Notes: generated by a model not told the origin, from the sequence alone. Shown: positions 23,085 through 37,700, counted from the first letter of the stretch. The stretch is DNA of 64,000 nucleotides from Climacteris rufus (GCA_013398175.1 VZRZ01005138.1:211817-275816), one strand, 5' to 3'. Program-made: numbers and translations.

Positions 23085-26000
23085 GGTGTAAAGATGAAGA
23101 ATAATGATATAATAGCTCCAGTTGTCTTCTCTCCTATACAACCTAATGATTATCACTACTGTTGGGAAATGAATATTCAGAATTTATGATTCTCCAGGAA
23201 AAGAGGTAAGAGAAGGGGAAACAGGAGTTGGGGCATGCAGATAATAACCGAGAATAACTGCAACAGAGATAATGTTCTTTCTCACCTTGTTTCGTCTTAT
23301 CTAATTATGACATGATTGTCTGCTGTTCTCTATGATATTTTACTATGTCTAATAAAAGTTCAAGTAAGCCTGTTTCTGATATTTAATAGATCACAGGTGA
23401 GAAAATATACATTAGCCTGAGCTTTCTTCTCAGTCTTGCTGTCTTGTATGTTGCCTGCACCCGATGCTCCCTTTATCACCAAAACTGTTCCAGCTGGGTG
23501 TTTGTTGAGGAGTGCTCACATGCAAGGAGGCAGGGGTCTCAGCTCTCACTGACTTCTGCTTGACAGATTCTTGAACAACAAACTGAATGAATTATTGAGA
23601 AACAAATGTGACATGCAAGCAAAGCACCCAGAATAGGAGCATTTTCTCTTTCTGTAAGTATGACTTCAACATTTCTAGTTTTGGAAGTCTAATTTAAAAA
23701 TAATTCAGTGCTTTACTGTTTAATTCTCTTGTGCTGTTCATGTGGGAGACTTCAGAGCAACAACAAAAATAAGGTAATAAAAGCAGACAATGACTTTGGT
23801 TATGTATTGTGTATCATAAATATTTGTGTCTCTGACTGGTTTCATTTTAGCTGGCTGAGGAAATATAACTTGCTGAAGGCGGTTACCTTTGTTCAAAGCC
23901 AACTGAGACAGCACCAGCACTCAGTAATTACAGCCATACAGTTTCCAGGAGACTCCTTCTTCACCAGACCTGTCGTCTCATGTCCCCATTTGTAACACTG
24001 TTCATTATATTCAACCTGCTGCCGTCACTCCAGAGCTTTCAAAAGGTATTCTGTGGGCTATCGTGCTGCAGGACGTGGATAATGAAATAGTTAGACGTGA
24101 CTTGTATTATAATCGGCTCACCTAACTTTCATTTGGCTTGAAAAGTAGACTTAATAAAAGCAAGAGTGAAAGGCATTTTATGTTTTTAATAAGGAGTCTC
24201 ATATGGTATAACCTGCTGTTTTTCATTGTGTGTGTCTTCTCATGGTTTCTTTTTGAGGCACCTGACAGAAGAAGAGCAGTGAATGTCTCTTAATCTTAAA
24301 GCTTTTTGAAAAACTGCAGTGGTAATCAACAGTACTCATCAGTAATTTCCAACTGCAGTAAGTGACTCAAAGTTTTCCATCTACATCTTAGATTTTAAAT
24401 GGATAATTATTAGTTTGCTGGTGAAGATAGTCCTCTTCATCAAAAACAAAAACAAAATATCTATACACTCTAGAACAGCACATCTGTTTAATGACTTATT
24501 AGCAAATTTGTTTTCAAGATCTAATAATAATCTTGTAAAAATCCCCGTACTCTTGCAGTATCTCCAGTTGGACTATAAAGGAGCTAAAGGAATTTGTGCT
24601 GCTCTGTTCTGTGGCGAGACAGGGCCACATTTCACATCAAGCTTTAGAAATTCCTGGAAGAGTAATGAATGGGGACAAGTTCAAACAATGAAACCTGAAA
24701 CCTGGGTGTGACAACCATTGGAAAATAGCTTCCTAACGTAAAGCAGAACTCTTTGTTGTACTGCTGTTACTTTTCTTCGACTAGACAGTCATTGCTACAG
24801 GTGATCCACAGTGCAGCTCCAGGGAAGCCCCATCCTTGCTGCTACAGACCTGGTTATAAGCATGTGCACAACTGCACAGATGTGCACAGAGAGGCAGGAT
24901 GCAGGTCTATGGGCAGAATAAACTGAAGGTGAGGTGGGAAGGCAGTCCATGTAGGAACTTCTAAATAGGTATCTCATTTCTGAGGTAACGGGCATAGTGG
25001 TAATAGCCAAGTTATGGGGAGGAAAAGCCCTGTTTCCTAAGATGGGCAGCTGTGCTCTCAGTGGAACAAGTTCCATAAATGCAGGCATGACTGATGGGAT
25101 TGCATGCAAGGGGAGCTGGCTGAAAAATACTCCTCTTGCTCTGTAAAAAGCAGAGGTACTGTTGGTTAGTGGTGGAAAGCACTTTGAGGGGGTCAGCTGG
25201 TTACCTTCCCCCTTGATTAAGAACATCTGGGCTTCAGTGCACACCATCTTCACCTCCCAGTTCTGTTTCCACTTGTTCTGGGTAGAGAAACAGAGGTGTA
25301 TCAACAAAAGTGTCACTTTTCAGCTCTGAATGTTAAGTGATGGTATTCAGTTTTTCTCCTTGTCATGGCCACTAATTAATAGTTGCGTTTCCTGTAAACT
25401 TCAGGCACCTACTTTGCACCTTCTTCTACTCACTTTTGTCCTAAACTTCAGTTGAAATTGATGGAGCACTCTGCTCCTCATAGTATTAGTTGTGTAAATT
25501 ATATGGTTAGCTTTAGTAACCACTGCCTTCTTTTGAGAGTTTTTGATGGATTGGTTCAAGTGCTCATGTCAATACCTTGTTATGTCCTTTTAGCTATGTG
25601 AGAAGCATGCAGCCAATGACTGGATTTCCAGGCTGTTTACATTTGGGAAAGGTATGTGTATGGAAGACAAATATCTGTGATCATGCAAGAAGATCTTGCC
25701 TTCATATATTTATAAATACCCAGAGAAGTAATTGGAGACATATTGTGACATCTTTAGACAGCTAGCCAAAAATATTTAATAAAAATAAATTTAAGAAATC
25801 TTTTAATTAAATTTATTGTTTAAGAGAAGACCTGGAACAAGAGCCTTGGTCATGGTCTTGGTAACCGCACTGGCCTCTTTTTACTTCTTATCCAACCTTT
25901 CTCCCTGAAAACTATTACTTGTTATCCCTTTCCCACTAATAGCTTCCAAGATTTCCTAAACTCCCTTCAGCTGCACTCACACATGACTACTCACTGACCC

Positions 26001-28689
26001 TTGTAATCCATGGTGTCACTCACAATTATTCTGCAGCCCCAGTAAAACCAGGTATTCCCTTCCTTGCTGAAAAGTCTTGAGCTGGCCCAGAGTTAGTCTT
26101 TAGCAACTTGGTTGAGCCCAGCCATGCCTCAGTGGCCCTTTAACCACTTCCACTTGCTTTGACCTCTCATTCTCAGCTTTGCTGTTGTTATGGTTGGCAC
26201 AGGCACGGTCTGTTTTCAGTTCCCTTAGCCAGGCAGTGCTTGTGAACTGTTAAAGGGAATGCTGCCTCACTGCATTAGATGATCCAGCTGTTCAAAGAAG
26301 TATTTTTCTTTTTAATTACAGGATATTGAATGAGGTATGATTTGTCATATTATGCATATTATGGTGGATGTAATAATGCATCTTTTCTACAGTTAATAAC
26401 ATTTCTATTGACTACAGTTTCAGGAAAGGTCTATGCAGAGGGAGATATCCAGTCATTGATGTCAGTGACACAAATGTGGCTGAATTCAGTAACGCTGAGA
26501 TTTAACCACTAACTGACAAATCAGATGAAAAATAGCAGTAAAAAGATCAGATAACTTACAGGTTACTTTTACTCTTCATCTTGCTGAAGGTTTCTGTGCT
26601 ACTTAAATCAGTTTGGTAAAGCTTTTTCTCTACAACTGTGACTGCCTGCTATGTCTTTCACAGCCAAAGGTGATTCTGGACCTTTCCAGTGGTGGTGGGC
26701 AATACCTCTGTGGTGGCGTGCACCTGTATTTTGAAAACAACAGAGTCATACTGTACTAAATCCATGGTGCACGTGGAAATGATTTGTTGCTCATACCCTG
26801 TGTGGAAGGAGTGCTGGACCCTGAAGTGGACACAATTTGCTCTATTTAGTTGGTGTGAGTTGGTCTGAGTTGGTCTGAGTTACTTACAGAAGAGCTAATG
26901 TTCCTTGGAAATGTCAATCAGAAGTTTTCATTTTAATAACATGCCTGGTTGAATTCAAAACTGGCATTTAATATTGACACTGTGCATGAACTGACATGTC
27001 ATTAGACACATGCTAACCCAGATTTATAAAATAATAAAATCATTGTGGTTTAAATTCCCACGGAATATTGATGGAAAAAGTGTCATACACTTACGGAAGT
27101 AGCTTACTTGCTAATGTGTTTGCCGTTTTTTACTGACCTTATTGTGAATGCAACCTTGCTGCAGGCTCCTGCAAATTGGAACTCTGCTACAGTATTTCTG
27201 TTCAGTTAATACCTGCAGAGCCACATATTTACTGGAAGAGCACTCTATTCTTCCTCCCTTCCTTCTGGAATACATTACCCTAATAACCAAAATGACAGTC
27301 TAGAATAATATATCTTTATTTATTGATGTATTTCTTGGTTCTGCTCTGTGATAAGAGGCATAGTGATTTCATTCAAGCAGTGTATGACATTGACAATTTC
27401 TTCCTACTTCAGTGTTCATCTACCTGAAGGAAAACCAGCTTGAATCAAGAAGAAAGAGTTTCCCTTTATTTGCTGTGTTAAAATAAAGCTATGCTAAGGG
27501 AACATGAAGGCTGCAAAGGCACGCTTTCAGTAGGGGGAGGAGATTCCAGGATTAACACGGTCAGTGTCATGTTTTAGGACTTTCATACTCATGCATTATG
27601 GTACTGCCTTTTGTTAGAATTTGCATACTATTTCAGTTGTACAATAATGCTAACAATGCCATTTCAGTTTAAAATGGTTTTCAATTATGAGAAAGGTAGG
27701 TCTTTTGGGGAACACTAAAGACAGAAGTCTGAGGTTTTTTTAATTTCTAAGCCAGAAATGGTGGAATGATTGAAGGAAGACAGCAGAGTGATATTCATTT
27801 GGGAAAAGGTGGGGTTTTTTTGTGGTGTGATTTTACTTATCTCTTAGAGGTAAAAACTTAAAACTGGAAACAAGGTTGATTCATGGCAGATCCTTCACTG
27901 TAAATCAATTCAAAATTGAAAAAGACATTGAGCAGCTGCATGGAATTATTGTCCAGCTTGGAAAAAAACCCAAGTATTTGACCTTTGACTTGAGCTCTTT
28001 ATCTTGAATTGTTGTTTCTATCTTTATTGGCTATGGTGTTTGGAAATTTTAGGCTGAGGATGTCTCTGCATTTTATAGCACTGAATTAGTTTTGTTCTTG
28101 TGGCAACAATGCCTTTTTATTAACTCACTGAACTAATTATACTAAACCTGTGTATAAGATTGAGTGTCAAAGTCTTGATTATGCACTTAAATAGAAGACC
28201 ATGTTTTCAGAAGAGGCTGCATGCTCACAGATTCCCCGAACTCTTGACTTTGTGTTGGTTCCCCTTCCTTAATTGCCTGAACTGTAGCTTACCTCCCTTC
28301 TGGAAGGAGCTTCCTTTGCAGTGGGTACAGACAGTGTGATGCTAGTCAGTTGTGTGTATTTAAGTAAACAAAATTCTGAAAAGAGGGAAATGGCTATATC
28401 TGGAAAAAAATATTTGTAATTTTCCCCTGAATTTTCAAACTTTATGTAGTTTCTGTGCAGGGAAGTTTTACTTTTGTGTTTCAATATAACAAACTGGGAT
28501 GACAGTTAGAGAAATGGTCTAAGAACTTTTTGTAAAAATTTTTTTTTAGGCATTTACATGGAAAAAAAGAGCAACTATTCAATAGAAATATGCCTCTGAG
28601 CAGGTAAAGTCATGTTGGCCTGAAAGGATCCTGTCAGATCAAGGCTGTGAAGAAATACAGATGAGTTGTTCAAAGTTATTTTGGGCAGT
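23085..28689. other. Unique AT-rich non-coding sequence
   Basis: No gene or repeat family is recognised. A 173-codon minus-strand frame (24795-25316) is the longest open frame but has no familiar motif, membrane pattern or splice context. A 10-bp tandem repeat lies at 26848-26881. Confidence 0.5.
26848..26881. repeat. Tandem 10-bp repeat, about 3.4 units
   Basis: Units AGTTGGTGTG, AGTTGGTCTG, AGTTGGTCTG and a partial AGTT. A small minisatellite seed. Confidence 0.85.
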
Positions 28690-29013
28690 ATGTATCGGGT
28701 TCATTAAAGCCTACCTTCAGATACAACGAAAAATTAATTTTCTAACATAGTAGAAACAGAAAGTGAGAGAGGAACTGAAACTATGATATCTATGTTTGAA
28801 TATAAAAAGGATACAGAAATTGAAGGAGAACAGACCTGAGATGCTAAGGGAGGCACAGGGGGCTAGTAGTGACCTTGTAGCTTGTGTTCCACAGTAATGT
28901 CCAGTTCTTCCCTTCCTGCATAGATTTCTGTTGAAATGATCCGTATCTATACTGTTCTAATAAACCTTCTTGTAATTAGTTGGACCTGAGTTGGTTTCTG
29001 AGATTCACTGTGG
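28690..29013 (+). mobile_element. Possible decayed LTR (3' half)
   Basis: A TATA-like TATAAAAAGG (28801-28810) is followed 158 bp later by AATAAA (28959-28964), then CCTTCTTGTAATTAGTTGGA and TGAGTTGGTTTCTGAGATTC. That layout resembles the R-U5 end of avian retroviral LTRs. No TG...CA boundaries or target duplication could be set, so the limits are guesses. It could equally be a chance arrangement or the end of a non-coding transcript. Confidence 0.25.
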
Positions 29014-31675
29014 AAAGAAAAATAGAACTAGCTGTTCTCAAATGAAATGAACTTGGTATTTGATCACAGAATGGGTTGAGTTAATAAAATTTTCAATAAC
29101 TTGATGTTTTGGAAAAAATAAAGAATCTTAGAGTTACCTGTGAAGAAAGAAGAGCAAATTATCTGGCTTCTGGGCTGGTAAATAGTAGTATTGCAGTTGT
29201 ACAAGAGAGAATGCTGTATGTTTCTGTTGGAAAGAGCAGAAAAATTGAATGTTGGGTTAGCAATGCAGAGTGAGTTCAGAAGCACTGGAAGACATCCTAA
29301 GAGTTGAAAGTAAGAGGCATTTTGGTTCGATAAGTCATTTATAAATAGCATTGAAATAAAATAATGATCTTTTAAGAACAAACATGTTATGCATTTTGAA
29401 GAGGTAACTTTTAAAATAGTTCAATAGTTTTCACATGATTAATTGCTTTGGACTTGAAACCTAATAGATACTTTTCCCTTTCTTTTTAGTAATGTCAAAG
29501 GGAGATATATAATGAACAGTAAAGGAAACAGCAAGACAGTCTGTGTTTCTCTAATTCTTTCCAGAATTATGTATAATTTTACTAATGTTATTGTTCTCTG
29601 CCCTCCCACCCCCTCTTTTTATAGATGTACATGGATTAATGTGTTAAAATGGAAATTTAATTTAGGGCTAAGCAAGCTAATTCCATGGAAATAATAACAT
29701 TGTTGATGCCCTTTGATTTGGGAAGTGTTCCAGAAAATGCAATCCATCAGTTTTTCTACTGTCTAGACACAGACCAGAAATAATGACCACTTTTGCAAAT
29801 GAGTGCAGTATTAATAGGAACCTTTTGTATTTGGATTTTCATGATTTTGAATGGCTGCAGTTTGTGGGGTGTGTGTGCATATATCTATATATGCACCACA
29901 CACAGATTTCATGTTCAGATTTTTTTACCATGTCATTGTTCTTAAAAGAATGTAGATGTTCATGAAGACTGAAATTTTCTTTGAATAGCTTTTAGTCTGC
30001 AAATTCTTCAGCATCATTTGTATTCGTAGCCATTTATTTAGTTCTGCACAAGTAAATACTAAGAAACACTGATCATGTAAGTATATATGATCTTGTATGA
30101 GACTAATGGCTGTCTTGAGATTATCCACATGCAAAAGTCTAAATAAATTTAACCCATTTGAAGAGTTAAGGATAAAGTAGTAGCACAATGAAAAGTTAAA
30201 AGCTGTGTTCTAGTTCCATAGCATTGTGTGCGAGGTTTCGCTGGTGGACGCATACTGATGGTGCTGGTGAGAGCAGAGGAATTGCACTGCATCTTGGCTA
30301 GAAGCATGGTGCTGTTCAGGCTGCTTCTGTCTGACTCTCTTGGGTACTTCCAAATGGCAAAACCAACATGAGAAATGTGAACACACCTTAATCTGGTATA
30401 ATTATTTGTACTTATTTATTAAGAAAAATATTCAAAATAATCTTTTCCTTTAAGTGTTGGTGTTATTTTGTATTGTTTGCACTAATATGTATGAGGCTTA
30501 TGGACTAAAGGCCATTGTTAAACCTTTTTTCTTTTTGAGCATAAAAGAGGTCAAGGCATTTCCTTAAACGTCATTGTACATAAAACAGTATTTTTAAAGC
30601 CTTTATAAATTAGAGTCTTTACTGATGAGGCATATTCACATTGATGTTCAATTTATTTACCCAGGAGACCAATTTATTTAGCTACCTCAGTGCTAACTGT
30701 TTCCATTGACACCCAGGTCTGCTCTGACCAAGCAACTGTGACAAGTGGTTTATTGAACTGTAAACAGGCACTGTCTGACTCTAAACAATGGCTTTATCTA
30801 CTTATGAAACCCCATGCACCACTTTAGCCCAGTGTTGTTCGTTATACAAACAAGATTTTAATGTTATTGAAAAATTTATGTAAGTCTGGATACACTGTAC
30901 TGCAGAGAAACATATTCTGCGTTGTAATTTTGTAAACTGATAGCTCACATCTGAAGTGAACTGAGATGTTCTGACTGCAGTTTGTTGGACATTGAATACT
31001 TGAGAGGGGACAAGAGTGCACTGCCTTAGAGGAACATATAAAGGAAATGGAATAACTGAACAAAATCTATTGCTTATGCTTTAAATGAATCTGATGTTAT
31101 CAAGATGATTTCTTAAGAATAACATTGATAAAAGAAATACAGGTATACTTGTGGAAAGGAAAATTGGATCCTCAAGAAGTTAACTGTGAGGTTTGGAATA
31201 GTAGCAAAAATTGAATAGACCCACTTGAAAAAAAAGCTCCAACATTCTCCCCACTGCTTTGTCAGAAGATAATTGATTACAATCAAAGCTTTTGTTTTCA
31301 GCTGCCAGTAAGTCAGCTTCTCCAAGAACTTTTGCCAATAACCACAGAAAGAATTCAGAGGGTTTACTCTCTTTTGTTACTGCATTAAATAAAAAGAAAA
31401 AAGATAGGACCATATGTGTATATTATAGAACTGAAGAAGAACAATGTTCTAGTAACATACATGAAACATTTGTGAATGAGAACAAATCTTCTTTCCATTG
31501 AGGATTTGCACAAACAGCGCTGTTTGTAAACAAAATTCATTTAATTCATCTTTATCACTGTGAAACGTTTGGATTGCTTTTTGAGGCATTGCTTAATGAT
31601 CTTATATAATTGGTTTCACATGTTAAGTCCCTATTGGTAGTTTCACTGATTTTGTTATGAAATATGAAACTCTTT
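29014..31675. other. Unique AT-rich non-coding sequence
   Basis: No recognised gene or repeat. Contains the bulged hairpin at 29869-29903. The rest is AT-rich with only short frames. Confidence 0.55.
29869..29903. repeat. Bulged stem-loop in a GT/AT/CA segment
   Basis: GTGTGTGT-GCATATA pairs with TATATGC-ACCACACAC around the 4-nt loop TCTA, giving 15 base pairs with one bulged C (29897). It probably arose from a GT-rich and AT-rich simple-sequence segment; extrusion or an RNA role is speculative. Confidence 0.65.
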
Positions 31676-31745
31676 AAAATTTAATGGTGAATTAATATTA
31701 ATTTAATAAAATATTTCAATATTAAATATATTAATAATTAATCTT
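31676..31745. repeat. AT-rich low-complexity patch
   Basis: Dominated by TTAATATTAAT-type words, including a perfect AATTAATATTAATT palindrome near 31690-31703. Simple AT-rich sequence. Confidence 0.7.
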
Positions 31746-34700
31746 CTACATGGCTATGCAATTTTTTGAAAGCCAGTCCAGTGTTTTCTGACAAGCTACT
31801 TGGTTATACAAAGACTATTTAGAAAATTTTTGGCTCATGTGGTTCCTGCGCAGTACTCTGGGCTGCCTGGGTCATTGGTTATTTTTATTCACCCTCTAGA
31901 GTGAATGTAAATAAGGTGCAGGAAATGGAGAAGCTAAACAAAGTTTACCAAGTCTGATGGAGTCTGTAGTTTTGCTGTGCCTGGCTAGAATACTCTTAAA
32001 AAGAGCCGAGCCCTGCATGATTTTTCAGGTTAATCTCTGTTCGCAGCAGGGTTTGGCTTGTATCAGGCCTGCCATGCTCAGGCACCTGAGGGCTGTCACT
32101 GACAAGGGGCTGCACGGAGATGGACTGCCACCGATCAGGTCTAAATGAGGCAGTTGCACAGAGCTGATAAAACCAGAGATTTACTGAAGCAGACAGGCCT
32201 GTGCTAAAACAAGCTTCTCTCTCGATTGAACCCCTGTCTGTCACTTTAATCAGTTATCTCCCCTGTCAGGCACAGCCAGCAGAGGGGCTGGAGCAGTGCA
32301 GGAGGTGCAGCTTGAGGGATGGATGGCACCTGGTGGTGGCTGGACCAATGCAGGGTGACCTCCCTGCTGCCCACAGAACTCTGCTGGGCAGAGGCAATGT
32401 TGTGGCATGGTGCTGGGGCTGTCTTGCAGCTCAGATGTAGTCAAAGAGGTGATAGTGCAAAAGAAAGACTCTTTTTTTCCAGGTGATCTGTGCCTTCTGT
32501 GTTTTTAATACATCATCATTCTTGCATGCCAGCTGTGCTTTTCAGAATCTGGAACAGTCTCCTGGACAATAAGTTGTGTGCTATAGAGATTGCATACCCA
32601 TGCTGCTGTAGAGGATTGGATTCTTTCTCTTCACCAAAAATAAAATTTGCAAAAATATTCACACAAGACAGCAGACTTACAGTGGAGATGTTGCATGTCA
32701 AATGTTACGTGTGCTGTTAGCCAGAACTTGATCCCTGATGGCAGGGTGCTGCTAACTGGCTTGGTGTCATGAGCAATGTACTCTCTCTGCTTAGAGGAAG
32801 GCAGATGACATCTGTGTTACTTTACTTAATTTTAAATAAAATTTATTTATTTTTACAGAAATGTGTAAGACCAAGGCAGAAATAAAAGAAGAGGCAAAAA
32901 AAAAAAAATTGATCCAATGTCACAAAATGTAGCTGTCACTTAGTCATGAACATAGCACTCTGATGCTGCTTAGCTTTTTGGGTGAACTTGACAGAACACA
33001 GGGTCCTCTTGTTGCCAGGAGTTCATGGGGATAAACTGGTAAGTAGTGCAAAAAGGTGTTTCAGGGTGCATGGAGGGTACGCTGATGGGCAGTTGTTCCT
33101 CCTTTATGAAAACTGATTCCTGGGATTGAGCAGGCACAGGAGCAGTTACACCAAGGAGTAGAGGAGGAGGGAGGAGCAGGGGAAGAAGTAGTTACAAGTA
33201 AATTGTTTATACCACTTAGCAGCACCTATGCCTGTTCCCCACCCTTGAAGGGGTGATGTGCATAGCCTCTCCTGACACCTGATGAGGCTGTAAAAACTGT
33301 TGATAAGGCTGTGATGTGTCCTGTTCTCCACCGAAGTTAACACAGCTACAGCTAATGGGCTGTGTTCAGCCTGAAAGAGGGGAGCTCTTGGGGAAATTTG
33401 TATCCAGACAGGAACTAGAAGGAGGAAATACTCTGAAAGCCCATCCTTGCCAGCATCCTTCCTTGCCTCTGTCCTTTTGCATAAGAGACAAAGGTCCTGT
33501 TTTTCTGGGTTGCGATAAACTCTGGTATTCTTCTGTTCACTGTGAAGCTTGACCAGCTCATTCTGCTCTGGTAAATATAATTTAGCTCCACCATACCAGG
33601 CTAAGCTTCCCATCTTGTTGGGCAATGCATCCTGAGGCCAAGATATGTCTGGAAAGATTCATATGTTGTCCTTTTCAGTTTGAATTGATATGGTCTACAG
33701 AATGACAGTGAAGGATGCGCTTGTCAGTTCAGGTTTCACTGGCAATGAAAGCCATGCTATAAATTCAGCTGAGGAACAGTTCTTGAGTCTTCAGTGACTT
33801 GAAAGAGTGGCAGTCAGATCTGGTTATCAGTAGGTTACCTCAGCCAGGTCTAAATGATGAGAGGAAGAGCAGAATTCCAGGGTAGTGTCCAGATAAGATC
33901 TGGCACTGTTGTTTCCAAAGCAGCAGAGTAGAGTATGGAGTAGCTTGGGGGACCATATTTGCTGGGGAAGGGTTGGGTGAGAAGTACAGCTGCCTAGAGT
34001 GGCAAAGCTCAGGGTTTACATTAGGGAATGCACTGTGGGGTTGAATAGGATAGGACTGGACTGTGGTCCCCAAGAGCTGAGGCTCCAGCCTTGCTACGGT
34101 GAGTTGAACAGAACAAAATAGAAGGTCATATGTAGCAGATTTCACTGAAACAATGGGTGTTCCTTGAGAACAACCAATGTTACAGAATTGCTGGAGAGAA
34201 CCTCAGGAAAGAGAGAGATGGTAGGAATTGATGTTTGGGTGGGAAGAAATTAAATCTGAGTAGGAGATGGTAAAAAGGCCTGACAAAGAAAAGGCTATGC
34301 ATATATAAGTAAGTATATATATATTCAGACATCAAATAATGCAGGTGTAGTTTTGGTTTGGGCTTTCTCACTGGGATGATGTCATTTTAGACCCTCAACT
34401 GTTGGCAGAGCTCAAACATGTTTTTCATTTAACAGCGGAGTTAAACCTCATTGAAGGTGGTGGGTGTGATGGTAAAGATGATAATTACCTTGCATGATGC
34501 TCAAGTTTAATAGACCATTCTTGTGCTTTGGAGAGTCCTGAGGTGAAGCCCCAGACACCTGAAAGGCTGCCCAGCTGTTGAGCTGTGCAGTGTCAGATTC
34601 ATTGGGCTGAACACAAATGTGGGAAACTGGAGTTACTTTAGATACCACGTCTGCTATTGATAACTGGGGGCAAGGCTGCGAGACTAGAGCTGGGCAGAGT

Positions 34701-37700
34701 ACCTCTCATTGGGTGTCTAGCAAGAGAGGGGCTAGTGGTATAAAGTTGGCTTGGAAGAGGTTTGGAACAACAAGCAAAGGAGAGAAACTGGCCCCATTGG
34801 ATACCTCCAGTGCTCAGAAAGCAGGGTGATGTCTGTCCTCATGGCAAAATAGCTCTGGCAATGAAATACAGCCTTAATTTTAAGCTCAGCAGAAGCAGCA
34901 TTCAATAGGCCAGTACTGGATAGCAGTTCTAGATGAAATACTGGCTAGGGTTGGTGTCCAAATGGGCAATGTGTTTGTTTTTATCCTTATTGTGTTCAGC
35001 TCTTCAATCTCTATTATCTCTATTCCCATACAGAGCTGTTGCTGTAAATACATATCTGAGTTTTATAACAACACTTTGAAGCAACAATCTAGCAGTGGCT
35101 ACGGATATAGTGAGTAATATTCAGAGTAAGTATTTTTTGGTCCAGGAAATTTCAGTTTCCTAGTCTGTACTTTACATATAGAAATCAAAATCTATAGGCA
35201 AACAGGACATAATGACAAATTGTGAAAATGCATGAAAAATAGCTTTGACCTTAGAAGCTCTTGAACTGCAACAGATATAGTTGCCAAAGCCAAAAGTAGT
35301 CTATTGAATCATGTAAGCACCATAAAGTTAGCTGAAGCACTAATTAAGTATGGTCATTTTAAAAGAATTCATGCTTCATCCTGGCAAGATGCCCATAAGG
35401 AAAAGATAGATCTGTCACAGTCTTGCAGACTGTAGTAATTAAGGTTTAAAATACTTCCCAGGCTAAAACAAGAATAGTTCAGACAGAGCTAACTGTTTAA
35501 ATAGCATCCCTTAAGAACTGACATTGCTTTTCTATTTCAGACTGGCATGTTTAATTTTTTTTTTATTGACATCTGTGAGAAATCTACAGAAAAAACAGAA
35601 ATTAGGATTTCCAAATCTTGTGTTTTGTCTCATGTCTCAACCTGCAAATTCTGAATGATAGAGATCTCCATCAATGCTTTAGTTATATTGCTTTAAGGTT
35701 TGAGTAGTGACTAAATAAAAAATGAAAGGTCAAGTTAATTGCATGTGCCTCTGACTTAAATAAGATAAACATGTTGTATGTGAGTATGGTCTCCTAGTAT
35801 AATTTTGAATAACATGTTATCTTGTTAGATCTCTCAATTCTTGCAATCTATTTTCTATTCAAAAAGGTCAGTCTAGGTGGAAGGTATTCAGGGTCCCAAG
35901 ATCATGAACCTTTTTGTAGTGCCCTATTATTCTGTGTTACATTTCTGGTATAAGCCAATACTTGTCTCAGAAAAGTCTGCCCTCTGGCATAGTCATTCTG
36001 CTGTCATAAGAGTTTAGTTTTCTGTGATCTTGGTGGTATTTAACAATAAGGTCTGAACTGCATGTTTAGCAGAAGCTCTGGGAGCATGGATGTCAAGTCC
36101 ATTAATCACAGATAAAAAAATAAAAATCTCCTGTCTGGACTGTCAGCCAAGGATTAGTTGTGTCCCCACTGCAAAACCTATTCAAACAGCCCACCGATTA
36201 GGTCAGCTTGTCCCTCTGCCCTGAGATTTTTTTAGGAGAAACTGGCAGTAACAGCTTACAGTTCTTGGGTCTGTGTACAGATATGTGGCTGGAAGACCAT
36301 AGGCTACTTCTGTGTAGGGTTTGCTTCACTGATGTCAGGATGACACGATTGCATAAAATGAATGCCAAATGGCTTCTTCCAAGAAGCACGTGAATGATGA
36401 GATGGAAGGGTACCAGCAGCACTCTGATAGCAGATGATGAGCATGTTTCTATTACTCAGCAATTCATTTTTAGTCTGATTTTATTTGGAAGATAAATATT
36501 GTATATGTTTATTAAAAGGTAAATAAGACTAAATTATTAGCATGTTTTCTAAATATTTTCTCATATACTGAAAAGATTAATTTTTAAAAGTGATGATGTG
36601 ACTGTGATATAAGCGAAGGGGCACACATGGAAACTGAGCACATGCTACAGAAATTTTGTCTGGCTCTGCTGCTTTGGTTTGGCTAATGAAAACAGGCAAT
36701 GTCTCTTCTGGTGGGTCTTGGTGACCTGTCTCTGTGTTTTGTGTAATGATTTGCTGCTGATTTGTGGTGGGTGAATTGGGATGACTTTTGTTTTTTATCT
36801 GTTTAAAAAGGTCACAAAAATGTCTTGCAAAACTCTGTTGTGGAAAAAAAATTTTTATTTTCTCTACTGCAGCTCTCAATCAATGTGGCTGTTCTGCATG
36901 GTTAACAACATATCTCCAGAATCCTATTACTATGCAAAGTAATTTCAAATTATTTTGCAAATAAATTGCTCAGACTCTGTTGGATTTCCTGACTTTCTGG
37001 AGTTATCTTAAATTCTCAGAACCATTTGGCCCTGTTCATTTTCATTTGCAGAATTATCAGTAATATGGAAATCACTGTTAATTATTTCTCTAGCCACTAT
37101 TGTCAGCACTAGCCAAAAGTGCCATTTTAAATCTTTGTCTTATTAGCAATTCTGATAAAGAGGCACTTGTTCAGCATGGTGCCGTGATCTATGTCACTGG
37201 CCATCTTAGTCCAGGCTGCCCAGGAGGTCAGTGGGAAGCAGAGCTAGATGGGATATTCTCACTCGAATATTAAATGCAGCAAATCAGTGGCTGGCTTTTG
37301 CCTTGGTTTCCAGGAACTTCTCAAGGTGCTTGTCTCAAACCATATGGTGTTAGTTGCTTTGCATCCCAGCCTGGCAAATTCTGTCACCTTCACTAGCTGC
37401 AAGGGTAGCTGGAATCAGCTCCAACAAGCTCTGTGGGTATTCAGTCTTGCTGGCTTGGGAACTGGCTTTGGACTGGGATGTTAGGTAAAGAATGTGGGAG
37501 ATATGCCCAAGTAGTAGCTCACTGCCATCAGCTTTTGGATGTGTGCTCAGAAGGGCTTTCATTCACATTTGTCCTTTTGGTATAAAGAATTTCTAAGGTG
37601 TGCTCTTAACTTTATAGTTTGACACATTAAGATTTATATTTAAAATTGAAGTATACATTTATTAAAAGGTTGAGGCAGAGTATGAATATGTAAAATGAGA

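Noticed and set aside
24852..24888. Repeated TGTGCAC words
   Set aside because: Short imperfect repeats without regular spacing or symmetry.
24795..25316. 173-codon minus-strand open frame
   Set aside because: No familiar motif, no initiation context and no neighbouring exon signals; treated as chance.
31980..32445. Possible LTR or exon in a GC-richer patch
   Set aside because: No LTR edges, TATA/polyadenylation pair or splice sites that I could support.
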